Source of the DNA: Diplonema japonicum
Taxonomy: Eukaryota > Euglenozoa > Diplonemea > Diplonemida > Diplonemidae
Length of the DNA: 64,000 nucleotides
Assembly: GCA_964019335.1 (NCBI GenBank)
Contig: OZ025738.1
Coordinates: 310,001-374,000 of the forward strand
Direction of reading: 5' to 3'
The notes below the pieces were generated by a model. It saw only the letters and a program-made list of their open reading frames with translations, did not search any database and had not been told where the DNA came from. Within the stretch, counting starts at the first letter, position 1, and each line of letters opens with the position of its first letter. The position numbers and the translations under genes are program-made. Of this stretch, positions 38,658 to 48,228 are shown piece after piece.

Positions 38658-40944
38658 CTATACTATACACCGCAGCCACTTCCAAGTCTGCCAACCTTTT
38701 TTCGAACGAAACCTTTTTCTATTCCAGTTCCCTGCTTTGCAGTTTCCTTGGTGGCTGATAACTTGCTTGGCGTGTAGGTATGCTTTGCCAAATGCATTGG
38801 TCGTTGACCCGCACTTAACGCAGGACAGTGTGGAGGTGGTTGTAGCCTGTCGTGTCCTGACCTTCCCGTCGTAGCCTCTAGCCCTGCGGCTTCGTGGTTT
38901 CGTGACGCTTGGTTTGTTACGGCAGTGCCTTTCGTGCCATCGCATTCTCTTCGTGTTAAGGAGTACACCGTTCACATTTGTGTTCGTTCCACAGTACATG
39001 CATCTCGGGCCGCTCATTTTCTTGGTGCCGCCGCTTGTGGTGCTGGAGGTGTAGTCGTCTGTGTCTGCCTCCTCTTCCGTACTGCTGTTGTAGTAGTCCT
39101 CACTATTGCTGCTTTCATAACTCTCACTGCATACACTCCCGCTGTTTTCATCGCTGTTGCTGTAGCTGGACCCGTTACTGTTCACCAGCCTCACCCCCTC
39201 TGGTAGGTTATTCCTCAAGAGCCAGGTAGATTCACTAGCGCTTCCCAAAACTACGGTTTCTAGATTTTCACACTCCGACAAAAAGCCCTGGCCGACGGTT
39301 TCAACATTGGACATCGAACTCAAGTCGATGGATTCTAATTCCTCGCACCCTGACATGAAGTCATTACCAATGTCAGTTACATCCGCCATCGCACTCAAGT
39401 CGATGGTTTCTAGTGCAGTACATTGTGACATGAAGTCATTACCAATGAAGCTAAGGTCCGACATCCAACTCAAGTCGATGGTTTCTAGTGCAGTACATTG
39501 TGACATGAAGTCATTACCAATGAAGCTAAGGTCCGACATCCAACTCAAGTCGATGGTTTCTAGTGCAGTACATTGTGACATGAAGTCATTACCAATGAAG
39601 CTAAGGTCCGACATCCAACTCAAGTCGATGGTTTCTAGTGCAGTACATTGTGACATGAAGTCATTACCAATGAAGCTAAGGTCCGACATCCAACTCAAGT
39701 CGATGGTTTCTAGTGCAGTACATTGTGACATGAAGTCATTACCAATGAAGCTAAGGTCCGACATCCAACTCAAGTCGATGGTTTCTAGTGCAGTACATTG
39801 TGACATGAAGTCATTACCAATGAAGCTAAGGTCCGACATCCAACTCAAGTCGATGGTTTCTAGTGCAGTACATTGTGACATGAAGTCATTACCAATGAAG
39901 CTAAGGTCCGACATCCAACTCAAGTCGATGGTTTCTAGTGCAGTACATTGTGACATGAAGTCATTACCAATGAAGCTAAGGTCCGACATCCAACTCAAGT
40001 CGATGGTTTCTAGTGCAGTACATTGTGACATGAAGTCATTACCAATGAAGCTAAGGTCCGACATCCAACTCAAGTCGATGGTTTCTAGTGCAGTACATTG
40101 TGACATGAAGTCATTACCAATGAAGCTAAGGTCCGACATCCAACTCAAGTCGATGGTTTCTAGTGCAGTACATTGTGACATGAAGTCATTACCAATGAAG
40201 CTAAGGTCCGACATCCAACTCAAGTCGATGGTTTCTAGTGCAGTACATTGTGACATGAAGTCATTACCAATGAAGCTAAGGTCCGACATCCAACTCAAGT
40301 CGATGGTTTCAAGTTTGTTGCACTGTGTCAGGAATTCATCGGAAATCAGAGAAAGATTGGTCATCGAAGTCAAGTCGATGGTTACTAGGTAGTTGCTCGC
40401 CCCCAAGAAGTAAGAACTAATGGAAGAAACATTGGGGAGGATGAGAGTGAGAGACATCAGGTAGCACCCATAAAGAAAGTCATCGTCTATACTTGTAACA
40501 CAACCTGTGGGGTCGGAGACAACGAGGGACCACAGCCCTTGAGGAAGGTCACTGCTCTCCATGGGACAAAACTTCAACATCCCCCACCTCCACTTCCAAA
40601 ATAAACTCTCTTCTGCACCGTAAGCTCAGAGCTGCCAGAAGCCCCTCAAGTTCCGTTCGGACTTCTGAGTTCTTTTCCTTCAGCTCCTTTAGCCTAACTG
40701 TTCTCTTATCCTCGGCCTCTGCCTCCGCATAGACCACGGAGCCCTCCACGAGCTCAAGTTGCTGAAGCTCTTCACCGCCGAACCTATCCAGGACCTCACC
40801 CTCCCAAACCAGTTTGAACCTGCCTAGGAGGATGCCAGCAGCGCACGCCGCCTTCTTGTACAGGCTCCCCACCGTCTCCTTCCCCGACACTTCCACATCG
40901 TGAGCCTCGCCTCCCGCATTCACAAACACCGTTATTTCGTCCAT
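38658..40944 (-). CDS. UBL-LRR protein with internal 25-residue repeats and C2HC zinc-finger-like tail; one frameshift
   Basis: The start is MDEITVF (40944). Residues 3-78 are ubiquitin-like. A linker leads to DLPQGLWSLVVSDPTGCVTSI and then BspA-type LRRs. Twelve consecutive repeats read CTALETIDLSWMSDLSFIGN with only the last varying. An acidic Ser-rich segment follows (SNSDENSGSVCSESYESSN). Two fingers of C-x2-C-x17/19-H-x3-C type come next (CMYCG...WHERHC; CVKCG...SHQGNC) and a basic tail ends WLRCIV. The frame breaks once at 40563-40565. There the sequence has one G more (plus strand) than the paralogues at the same motif, so the N-terminal part (40944 to about 40560) and the rest lie in different frames. 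No other defect is seen. The zinc-finger tail suggests nucleic-acid or protein binding, absent in the other UBL-LRR paralogues. Confidence 0.72.
39404..40303 (-). repeat. Twelve in-frame 75-bp repeats
   Basis: The 75-bp unit starting GTGCAGTACATTGTGACATG (plus strand) occurs 12 times at exact 75-base spacing between about 39413 and 40312, with essentially no base changes. Being a multiple of three, copy-number change keeps the frame open. Adjacent LRRs outside the array differ in sequence. Confidence 0.9.
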
Positions 40945-41078
40945 CTTTACGCCTATTTCTTTTGAATAACTGAGCCGTGTAAACAATCTTTTTAAAAACG
41001 GAAGGACTAATTTTCTTTTTGGAGATCAATGGAAAGAAATACAAAGAAGAAGAAGCAGAAGAAAAAAATATATGAGTT

Positions 41079-41395
41079 AAAGGAGGCCGGTGTTGGCGGC
41101 GCCCTGCACAAGAACTGTCTACTTGATTACAGGGGGCGCGCCGCGGCCGAGTTGTAGCTTCTTCTGCGTTCCGCGTCGTGTCCTTAATGCGTGCGGTGTA
41201 CAGCTCAACCCCAGCCGGTGCGTCCCGGGTAACCAAGATTCTGCGCTCGTGCAGTTTGCTGCCTGTTCGTCACCCTGAGCATCTGCATTATGTTCTTCCA
41301 CTCGGGCGCTACCGGTGATGACCGACGAGGAGGTCAACAGCGAACAACACATCTGATGTTTTTCTTATATTTTCATGTTATCCCCACCACCTAAA
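41079..41395. repeat. Dispersed repeat C, copy 2
   Basis: This is the partner of 29331-29637. The minus-strand open frame of 77 codons is kept, with two extra residues (HN in EEHNADAQ) relative to copy 1. It lies just upstream of the 38658-40944 gene on the minus strand. Confidence 0.6.
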
Positions 41396-41574
41396 ATATG
41401 TTGTAACCTGTGGCAACAGGTGGAGGGGGTCTGTGCTCTAATCGGTGGTGGTCGAGATTTTCGTGCCGAGCGTGTTCTTGCCGAGGAGTTCGCTCGGTGT
41501 TCTTCGCCTGTAGTTCTGCTGCTTTTATCACTGTTCGAGTGCCTTTTGCAGGTTTTTTGTGTGCAGGCGTGTCG

Positions 41575-41881
41575 CCACTTCTGAGTTCTTGTCCTTCAGA
41601 TCTTTCAGAACGGTTCTCATCTGCGCCTCTTCATGTCGATGGTTTCTACGTTGTCTTCCACCTCCACATGGACCACGGAGCCCTCCACGAGGGCAAGTTG
41701 CTGAACCTCCTCACCGCCGTTCTTGTCAAGGACCTCACCCTCCCATATCAGTTTGAACTTGCCCCGGTGTAAATCAGCAGCACACCCCGCCTTCTTGTAC
41801 AGGATCCCCACCGTCTCCTTCCCCGACTTCCACATCGTGAACCCCGCCTCCCGTCTTCACGAACACTGTCATATCGTTCAT
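41575..41881 (-). pseudogene. UBL-LRR gene remnant, N-terminal part only
   Basis: The sequence starts MNDMTVFVKTGGGVHDVEV at 41881, then loses two bases near 41828 (GTGGAAGTCGGGG versus GTGGAAGTGTCGGGG in paralogues), and continues in another frame with ETVGILYKKAGCAADL...EGSVVHVE. The linker ends around LKDKNSEV at about 41590, with no LRR region after it. Confidence 0.75.
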
Positions 41882-41947
41882 CCCTTGTGTTTCTGAGTAT
41901 CATTTAATTTATATGCACCGTTCAAAAGAGAGATTTAAAGAAGAAAG

Positions 41948-41954
41948 ACGGTGT

Positions 41955-41985
<31 letters not shown>

Positions 41986-42012
41986 GGGGGGGGGCGGGGG
42001 GGCGGGGGGGAT
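41948..42012. repeat. (GT)n followed by a G-tract of about 50 bases
   Basis: About nine GT units run into a nearly pure G stretch with a few C interruptions (41969-42010). It can form G-quadruplexes in the plus strand. The minus strand, which is the transcribed RNA sense, is C-rich. Confidence 0.85.
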
Positions 42013-42439
42013 CATGATGGTACACAACCCGACGTAACACATAAAAAAGAAGAGGTTTATTTTATAAAAAGAAAAGAAAAACGAGCATGTTTAGCATAAA
42101 AAGTAGAAAGGAGAAAAAAGAAAACGGTTTTGCAATCTTCAAGTGTCGGCCGGTGCCCAACGTCAAGCCGCATCGTTTCGCGCACACGAAGACCCGGCTT
42201 GAAGGTTAGCAAAAAGAAGAAAAAAAAAAAAAGAGACATTTAAGGGTACCTGCGGTATGTGGCAGGCAAGAAAAAGAAAACGAGAAAAAGGAAATACGTT
42301 TTTTTTTGCCACCAATAAAAAAAAGAAAAAAAGAAATAACACTTTGGGTGGCATGTTTTAAATACAGGAGGAGAGGAAATCAAGTACAAGGGGAAAAAAA
42401 GAGGGGGGGAGAAAGGGGAAAAAAAGGCCCCCCCCAAGG
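42013..42439. other. A-rich spacer with one dispersed stem-loop motif
   Basis: The stem-loop motif copy 2 lies at 42233-42266. The rest is A-rich or homopolymeric without a gene. Confidence 0.5.
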
Positions 42440-42472
42440 CTATGCTGGCATTTCCTTAAAATGCCAGCATAG
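42440..42472 (-). terminator. Perfect 14-bp hairpin just after the HEAT-like gene
   Basis: CTATGCTGGCATTT pairs with AAATGCCAGCATAG across a 5-base loop. It begins 15 bases after the stop codon of the gene ending at 42487. Position and perfection suggest a 3' UTR element for RNA processing or stability; a transposon scar is possible. A true transcription terminator is unlikely in polycistronic Euglenozoa. Confidence 0.45.
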
Positions 42473-42486
42473 TCTCTCCCCCCCCC

Positions 42487-45400
42487 TCACCATTCATCAT
42501 CATACTCGAAAACAGCTTTCTCACCGTCAAGCACTTCAAGCTTCTGGTAGTACACAGATTCATCCATTGCGTCAAGAGTGCATGCTGCTTCTGTAGCCAC
42601 TACTCCACATGAATCATTGATGAATCTCTTAACGAGCTCCCCGATACTTGGCTCTGCAGCAGAGGGGTTACAGTACTTGATATATTTCAGCATAACACAC
42701 TTCTCGTTGTCAGATGGTTCACCCCCGTCATCCATCTCCGCTATCATCTCCCTGCACAGCCTGGGTAGTGCTTCCTTCTTCAACCCCGACAGTGCAATCT
42801 CAGTGGCTGGGCCATGCTCGAGGATCTCTGCTATTTTTTTCAACGCGGGTCCTTCACTGCGTTCATCCTTATGGGCTGCCCAATGGTTGGAGATAAGCTG
42901 GACAGAAGCGGCTACCCCGCCAGGAGCCTGTACTAGCACGTCAATAGCTTTGCCGTATTCAGTCTTGTCAAGGGCTGTCTCGCCGTTTGCCATCAGTCCT
43001 GAAAGAGCGGTTCGCAACTCTTTAAGCTTGCGTAGGTCCTTCCCAGCTGCCACTTCAGCTATCTGCTCCACCTTGTGCTTGCAGATCTTTGCGAACAAAC
43101 CGGGATGTGCAGCTGTGAGTGTTCTGATCATGTCACACTGTAAGGGTGCGTCGGTGCAGTCCTGCATGGCGTGGATCACACCTTCCGAGTCGCTTGGGGA
43201 GACATTCGCAGACGGGTTGCACTTCAGCATCATGAACCATTTGCGAAGCACGGTGAGCACCTTCTCCTTCAAGGTCTGTACGTTGTAGAAGGACGCCACA
43301 AGTCCAGCAAGGCCGTCAGTCGCGCACATCGGCCAGTATTCGGTGTTGAGGGTCTTCACGCCATTGGTACCCGCCAGTGTGTCGAGCATTTGGCCGGCAA
43401 TGTAGATGTTCTCGTCTGTTCTTGTCTCCGAGATTGACATAACACGTCCCCACAGAGACGGGAGCTTCTTCAGCGAAGACGATGTCACCAGCGAGCAGAT
43501 GAGCGCTACCTTTGTCGAGGCGAAGACCACGTCTTCCTTCCCTTCCTCGTCACTCTCACCGTCAGACACCATTACCCAGCTGCCCTGCTGCTTCCACTCC
43601 TGTTCCACAAAGTACAATGCCTGCTCGGGGTGCAGCAGTTTGATGCAGCACCTCCCAAGCTGGGACCTCGCTGATGCCCTCGTCTCTTTCCTCCCCAAGA
43701 CCTTCCGCAAGACTTCACAAGCGTCAGTGGGGGAAATGCATCTTAGTGCCGCTGCGGTCGACGGGATTGCTACCTTGCTAGCCACACCTTGGTCAATGTG
43801 CGCTGTGAGCACTTCCAGGACTCCGTGTGTGTCATCGTGTGCCCTGAGCGCAAGCAGAAGTTCCAAGCAAAGCTGCGCCGACCGTGAACCTTTCAGGATG
43901 CCCTCCGTCAGTTTGTCAGACTTCTTCACGTTGTGCTTTTCCTCTTCGGTCAGCTTTCTCACGGCCTCTCTGTCGGCGATGGTTTGTGCGAAAAACTTAT
44001 TAAACGGGTGCTCAGCCGATGTCACAGGAGGCATCCGCGGTGCTGAGGGCATTGCAGCCCCGAGCCACAGCCTCCTTGCCTTCATTCGATGACCATCCGC
44101 CTCAGAAGAGATTCCTGCCATGTTCTCATATGAGGCTTGCTCACGGAAGAGCGCACCGGACTTGATGTCAAAGGCATAGGGTATGATCCAGTTGTCCCAG
44201 AGGTACTGCTGCACTGATGGGGGCAGGGTGTGCACGTACCACTTGACATCTGTGGTCTGCCCACCAAATCTGGCAATGGACACACCATCGACTAAGGCAG
44301 GGAGAGCGATCGTTTGGATCCTGTCCTTCATCAAACTCTTCACGTCCTCCGGGTGGTACCTAAACACGTATGACTGGAAAGTCGTGCTGTGCTCGAAGAC
44401 GTCAGCAGGCGAGCAACTCCCCAGCCCCTTTTTCAGCAGCATAGATACCCTCCGCTTCCTTTTGTGGAAAGGCCCCAGGTAGTTATTCACAGCGTTTTCT
44501 ACGTTCGCATTTATAACATGTTTCGCCATGAAGGCCTCAAGCTCCGGGCAGTCCCACAGTTGGCTGAAGTCGTGATGAGTGGTAGGGCTGTTCCTTAAAG
44601 CCGTGTACAGGGCTTTGATGGTGGTGTGCTTGGTTTTTGAAACGATCGGCGAGCTCATTAGTCGTTTCAGCATAGATGTGATGTAATAAGTCTCTTGAAT
44701 GACAACTTTTTCCATCAGCCTGGCAACTGGAAGGCCCCAGTTCGGTGAATCCTTGGCTCTGTCGGCGCAGTGCCTCTTTTTCAGTGCAATAGACGCCTTT
44801 CGGCGTGCGGCTGCAGTTCCTCGTTGAAACCTAAACCTGTTCCGCTTGTAGAACGTGGGTGCATGCGTGTGGCAGCGTTGAATGCGCCTTTCATCGAGGT
44901 AAGCAACGTGCTTGGGATCGCAGAACTCAGCCAGTTCGATAACACGCCCTTCGCTCGCTCTGGGGTTCACGTGTTCCACAGCAAACTTGAAGACATCCTT
45001 CGTGTGTTCATCAGGGTGCCTCATGCTGTGGATCAATTCAGCTGTGAAGTTTGTGCTGTACCTCGTATCCACTGTGTAAACCGCACTAAGCTTGATGATG
45101 CCCTTTATCCCAACATCCAGCTTGGGCATGTACCTCAGGTTGTCGACTAGGTACTTCCTGAAGATGTTTCGAGTTTGAGGCCAGTCAAATTCCGCTTTTT
45201 TACTCTGTCTTCCCATTTCAGAGTAGACGCTGCAGGCCTCGTCGAGCAGCGGTTGGTAGAATTGCAGGTATCTCTGGACGGCGTACGTGATTTTCGCGTC
45301 CTTCCCGAGCTTCTTCTTGTAGTCACATTCTGTGATCGGAAGCTTCTCAAGGTATGAGGAGACCGCCTCACAGATCTTCAAGGGCAGCTCTCTTGCTTTT

Positions 45401-47613
45401 TTAAGTCCGGCAAGTGCTTTCGCACACATGTCCCTCCAGAACCCCCAACCACTGATCGTCTCGAAGGGTTCATTGAGCCACCTAGTGCTGAGAGTGTAGG
45501 TCATCGTTGTGGTTTCGACAAGTGATTTTGCGCAGTCTGCGAGCTGCGGGACAGCAAGAATGAACTCTGCACCGGCGTCTGCAATGAGGCCTTTAAACAA
45601 GCTAAAGTTGGTCAGATCGATGACCTCCGACGCCTTCAGGTCGTTATGGCGTTTTACCTCGTCCGTGCTAACTGCCGTGCACTTGTGAAACGCCTCCTTC
45701 GCATACTTCACCATCTGCATCCCAACAGACGCGTAACCCTTGTCATTCAGCTTATGCGACATGGCAGCCTTGTTGTAAGCGCTCAATATCTGTCGGGCAG
45801 TCTGCACCTCCGCCTTCTGCATCCTTGTAAGAACACCTTCACTAAAATCCAGTATGGCGTTGGTCTTTACGTAAGTCAGTACTCTGTAATGGACAAACGC
45901 GGAGGCGGCCCAATAAGCCCAGGAGTTCATCCAGTCGCCCGCACCCCATCGCAGGCAAAGGCTGAAGAGCTCCTCCAAATGCTGGACGGACTCTGTCTCG
46001 AAATTCAAGTAAGGTGTCTCCTCCAGCAGGCACTTTACAACTGGTGTCGTCACGGCGGCTTCTTCTTTTGCGATACGCATGATGACCCAACTCATGACAG
46101 GGATTAGACGGTTGGTTTTCTTTGGGGACTTCGCTGAGGATCTTATCAGAGCCGACAGCACAGCGATTCTCTCGCTTGGCTCGCGTGTGTTCGCAAGTGC
46201 TTTCAGCGGTTCCTCGGACTTTTCGATATCCATGCCCTCGTACGCGGATAGCTTTGTGAAGATGTCGAGCTCCGAGAAGGCGTCCGAGGCAGCCCACTCA
46301 TCGAGCACCCGCACCACCACATTGCGTGCCAGCATGCTCCTGCATTCCGAATGGTTCTTCACAATCTCGCCCACTACTTCTGCATGCTCGACCTGCCTTG
46401 CGAAGCGACTCAACGCCACCCTGAGCATACCATCTTTACACTTTTTGACATTAATTCTGCGAGCACGCATCTGGTCTGCCACAAGGGCATCCACTCTTTC
46501 CTGCGAAGGGTTGAAGACCCACTCGTCCTCTTTTGCCTGTGTCACCAGTTTGTCGAATTCGAAGACGCTGTCTTTGTCGGTGTACGAGGATACCAGGTCG
46601 GTGATGGTATCAGAGATCTTCTGCGATGAGCAGCGGCTCTTCAGCAGCTTTATCAGCAGTAAGACAATTGTCTCGATGTCCTTGTCATTGGGAACGGCAG
46701 CCGGAGCGCAACAGCAATGGGCGATCACTCCCAGACCTAGCTGTCGGTGCTCGTGGTTGTACATCACCTTCTTGAAGCACCATGCGAGCGCGGCAGACAG
46801 CGTGCCAATATTCTTGAAGACCTGTAGCACTTCTTGAGGGCGGTGGCGGACCAGCGGCCTCGACAGGAACCAAACTCCTCTGGAACTGTTTCTTTGCTTT
46901 TCGAGGATCCCGACCATCTCGTCGGGGTGCGATGCAGCCAGCTCCCTCGACGACCTGTACCACCTGAAGTCGAAGTCCGTCTCCTTGCCAAGCATCTCCA
47001 GCAGCACGTCAGGGTACTTCTTCGCCAGTGACTGGTAGATATTTTCCAAGTCGATCCTTTTAAAGATGAAGCTCTTTATCAAAGGAGGAAAGGTAGAGCC
47101 GGGTTTGGGCTCCAGCTTCACAAGTTTTGCCAGCTTGGGAAGCCAGCTACGCACAAGCTCCTTGTGAGCAGGTGTTGTAGTTGCTCGGCGGAGGACCAGC
47201 AAAGCAAGCCAAGTGCCACCCAGAACAGAATTCTCTTGGATGGTTTGCAGGATGGCATCATTGGCGTGTACCAAGGTACGCACAATAACAGATTTCAGCT
47301 GCAATGGGGTGTCTTGGTGTAGAAGGATTTCTCCGACCTGAGGCTGGTCGAACTTAGCCAGGGCCTGCACTGCACGTGCCCTCAGGACCCAGGATTTGCT
47401 CTTCGTAGCCACCTTCCCCAAGGTAGCCCCGTCCTTTTTTGTCATTGCCGCTACGATCGCGTACATCCCCAGCCATGGCGATAGCTTATCATCAGCTAGC
47501 TCCTTCAGGAAAGCGTCCACATCTTCACCGCCCTTCGCTGCCAGCACCGCCGCCTGTCGCATCCTATTATCGTGGTGGTCCTGATTCAGCAGCACCTCTG
47601 TAATAGAAGGCAT
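42487..47613 (-). CDS. Large HEAT/ARM-like alpha-solenoid protein
   Basis: The protein is 1708 residues from MPSITEVLL at 47613. In-frame sequence upstream translates the T-tract and leader and is excluded. An AG acceptor (CCCTTACAG) lies at 47636-47637. The N-terminal 500 residues have HEAT-like helix pairs (RMRQAAVLAAKGGEDVDAFL; WVLRARAVQALAKFDQPQVGEIL; KSVIVRTLVHANDAI). Helical repeats with AL/LL spacing continue through the middle. A basic patch (RNRFRFQRGTAAARRKASIAL) and KRKRRVS lie near residues 960-1080. The C-terminal 350 residues again look like HEAT repeats. No catalytic motif, TM or signal peptide is seen. I do not recognise the orthologue. It is the longest gene here and has no frameshift, which suggests selection. 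Scaffold or transport roles are possible. Confidence 0.75.
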   Translation of the reverse strand: MPSITEVLLNQDHHDNRMRQAAVLAAKGGEDVDAFLKELADDKLSPWLGMYAIVAAMTKKDGATLGKVATKSKSWVLRARAVQALAKFDQPQVGEILLHQDTPLQLKSVIVRTLVHANDAILQTIQENSVLGGTWLALLVLRRATTTPAHKELVRSWLPKLAKLVKLEPKPGSTFPPLIKSFIFKRIDLENIYQSLAKKYPDVLLEMLGKETDFDFRWYRSSRELAASHPDEMVGILEKQRNSSRGVWFLSRPLVRHRPQEVLQVFKNIGTLSAALAWCFKKVMYNHEHRQLGLGVIAHCCCAPAAVPNDKDIETIVLLLIKLLKSRCSSQKISDTITDLVSSYTDKDSVFEFDKLVTQAKEDEWVFNPSQERVDALVADQMRARRINVKKCKDGMLRVALSRFARQVEHAEVVGEIVKNHSECRSMLARNVVVRVLDEWAASDAFSELDIFTKLSAYEGMDIEKSEEPLKALANTREPSERIAVLSALIRSSAKSPKKTNRLIPVMSWVIMRIAKEEAAVTTPVVKCLLEETPYLNFETESVQHLEELFSLCLRWGAGDWMNSWAYWAASAFVHYRVLTYVKTNAILDFSEGVLTRMQKAEVQTARQILSAYNKAAMSHKLNDKGYASVGMQMVKYAKEAFHKCTAVSTDEVKRHNDLKASEVIDLTNFSLFKGLIADAGAEFILAVPQLADCAKSLVETTTMTYTLSTRWLNEPFETISGWGFWRDMCAKALAGLKKARELPLKICEAVSSYLEKLPITECDYKKKLGKDAKITYAVQRYLQFYQPLLDEACSVYSEMGRQSKKAEFDWPQTRNIFRKYLVDNLRYMPKLDVGIKGIIKLSAVYTVDTRYSTNFTAELIHSMRHPDEHTKDVFKFAVEHVNPRASEGRVIELAEFCDPKHVAYLDERRIQRCHTHAPTFYKRNRFRFQRGTAAARRKASIALKKRHCADRAKDSPNWGLPVARLMEKVVIQETYYITSMLKRLMSSPIVSKTKHTTIKALYTALRNSPTTHHDFSQLWDCPELEAFMAKHVINANVENAVNNYLGPFHKRKRRVSMLLKKGLGSCSPADVFEHSTTFQSYVFRYHPEDVKSLMKDRIQTIALPALVDGVSIARFGGQTTDVKWYVHTLPPSVQQYLWDNWIIPYAFDIKSGALFREQASYENMAGISSEADGHRMKARRLWLGAAMPSAPRMPPVTSAEHPFNKFFAQTIADREAVRKLTEEEKHNVKKSDKLTEGILKGSRSAQLCLELLLALRAHDDTHGVLEVLTAHIDQGVASKVAIPSTAAALRCISPTDACEVLRKVLGRKETRASARSQLGRCCIKLLHPEQALYFVEQEWKQQGSWVMVSDGESDEEGKEDVVFASTKVALICSLVTSSSLKKLPSLWGRVMSISETRTDENIYIAGQMLDTLAGTNGVKTLNTEYWPMCATDGLAGLVASFYNVQTLKEKVLTVLRKWFMMLKCNPSANVSPSDSEGVIHAMQDCTDAPLQCDMIRTLTAAHPGLFAKICKHKVEQIAEVAAGKDLRKLKELRTALSGLMANGETALDKTEYGKAIDVLVQAPGGVAASVQLISNHWAAHKDERSEGPALKKIAEILEHGPATEIALSGLKKEALPRLCREMIAEMDDGGEPSDNEKCVMLKYIKYCNPSAAEPSIGELVKRFINDSCGVVATEAACTLDAMDESVYYQKLEVLDGEKAVFEYDDEW

Positions 47614-48228
47614 TTTCCCGCGAGTTTTCCTTTTTCTGTAAGGGGGAGAGTTTGTGTGGTCAGTTATTTTATGTTGAAAAGAAGAAGTAAAAAAAAAAAA
47701 AAAAAAAAAAAAAAGAAAAAGAAAAGATGTCTTTGAAGGGAACCTGCAGTATATGACAGGATCGCCTAACGAAAGAAAATGACAGCTTTTTTTTTTAACT
47801 TGTAGGAAGTACCAAAGAAAAAAAGGGTGTAAGTCGATCACCTGAATCAAAAGAAGGGATGCGCTTTTCGCACTACGCGAACAGGCCTTTTTCTTTTGTA
47901 GGAATCTCGAAAAACGAACTAAACTTCTGCCCCTTTCTTTTTTTCTTTTCACACGTTTTAAAAATCGCGCAGCGTGCAGTTGCCAAAAACGTGAGAAAAG
48001 AGGAATTTCACGAGCCATCGGGGACATTTTGTACATGCAAGATCATGCACACACATGCAGTTTAGTATGGAAAAAGGAATTGTCAAGAGCGTTCGATGCA
48101 AATAGAATTCCCTAAAAAAAGATTTGTTTTTTTAAGTTCATAGGGCTAGGTTTGGCTAAGGTTACTAGTTAAAACCAGTTTTTTTCCCCCCGTGTAAAAG
48201 CCCACCATATCAAACTAGGACACGCGTG
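47614..48228. other. 5' flank of the HEAT-like gene
   Basis: Contains the AG acceptor at 47636-47637, T-runs on the minus strand (47690-47730), and diverged stem-loop motif copy 3 at 47726-47760. No gene is seen in the remainder. Confidence 0.5.

Noticed and set aside
39404-40303. CRISPR-like array
   Set aside because: The 75-bp units are directly adjacent without unique spacers and encode LRRs in a eukaryotic gene.
39307-40392. A 361-codon plus-strand frame with perfect repeats
   Set aside because: It is the opposite strand of the 75-bp LRR repeats; a repeat length divisible by three keeps several frames open.
47614-48036. N-terminal extension of the HEAT-like protein
   Set aside because: It crosses the T-tract and the AG acceptor at 47636-47637; MPSITEV is the first Met after the acceptor.
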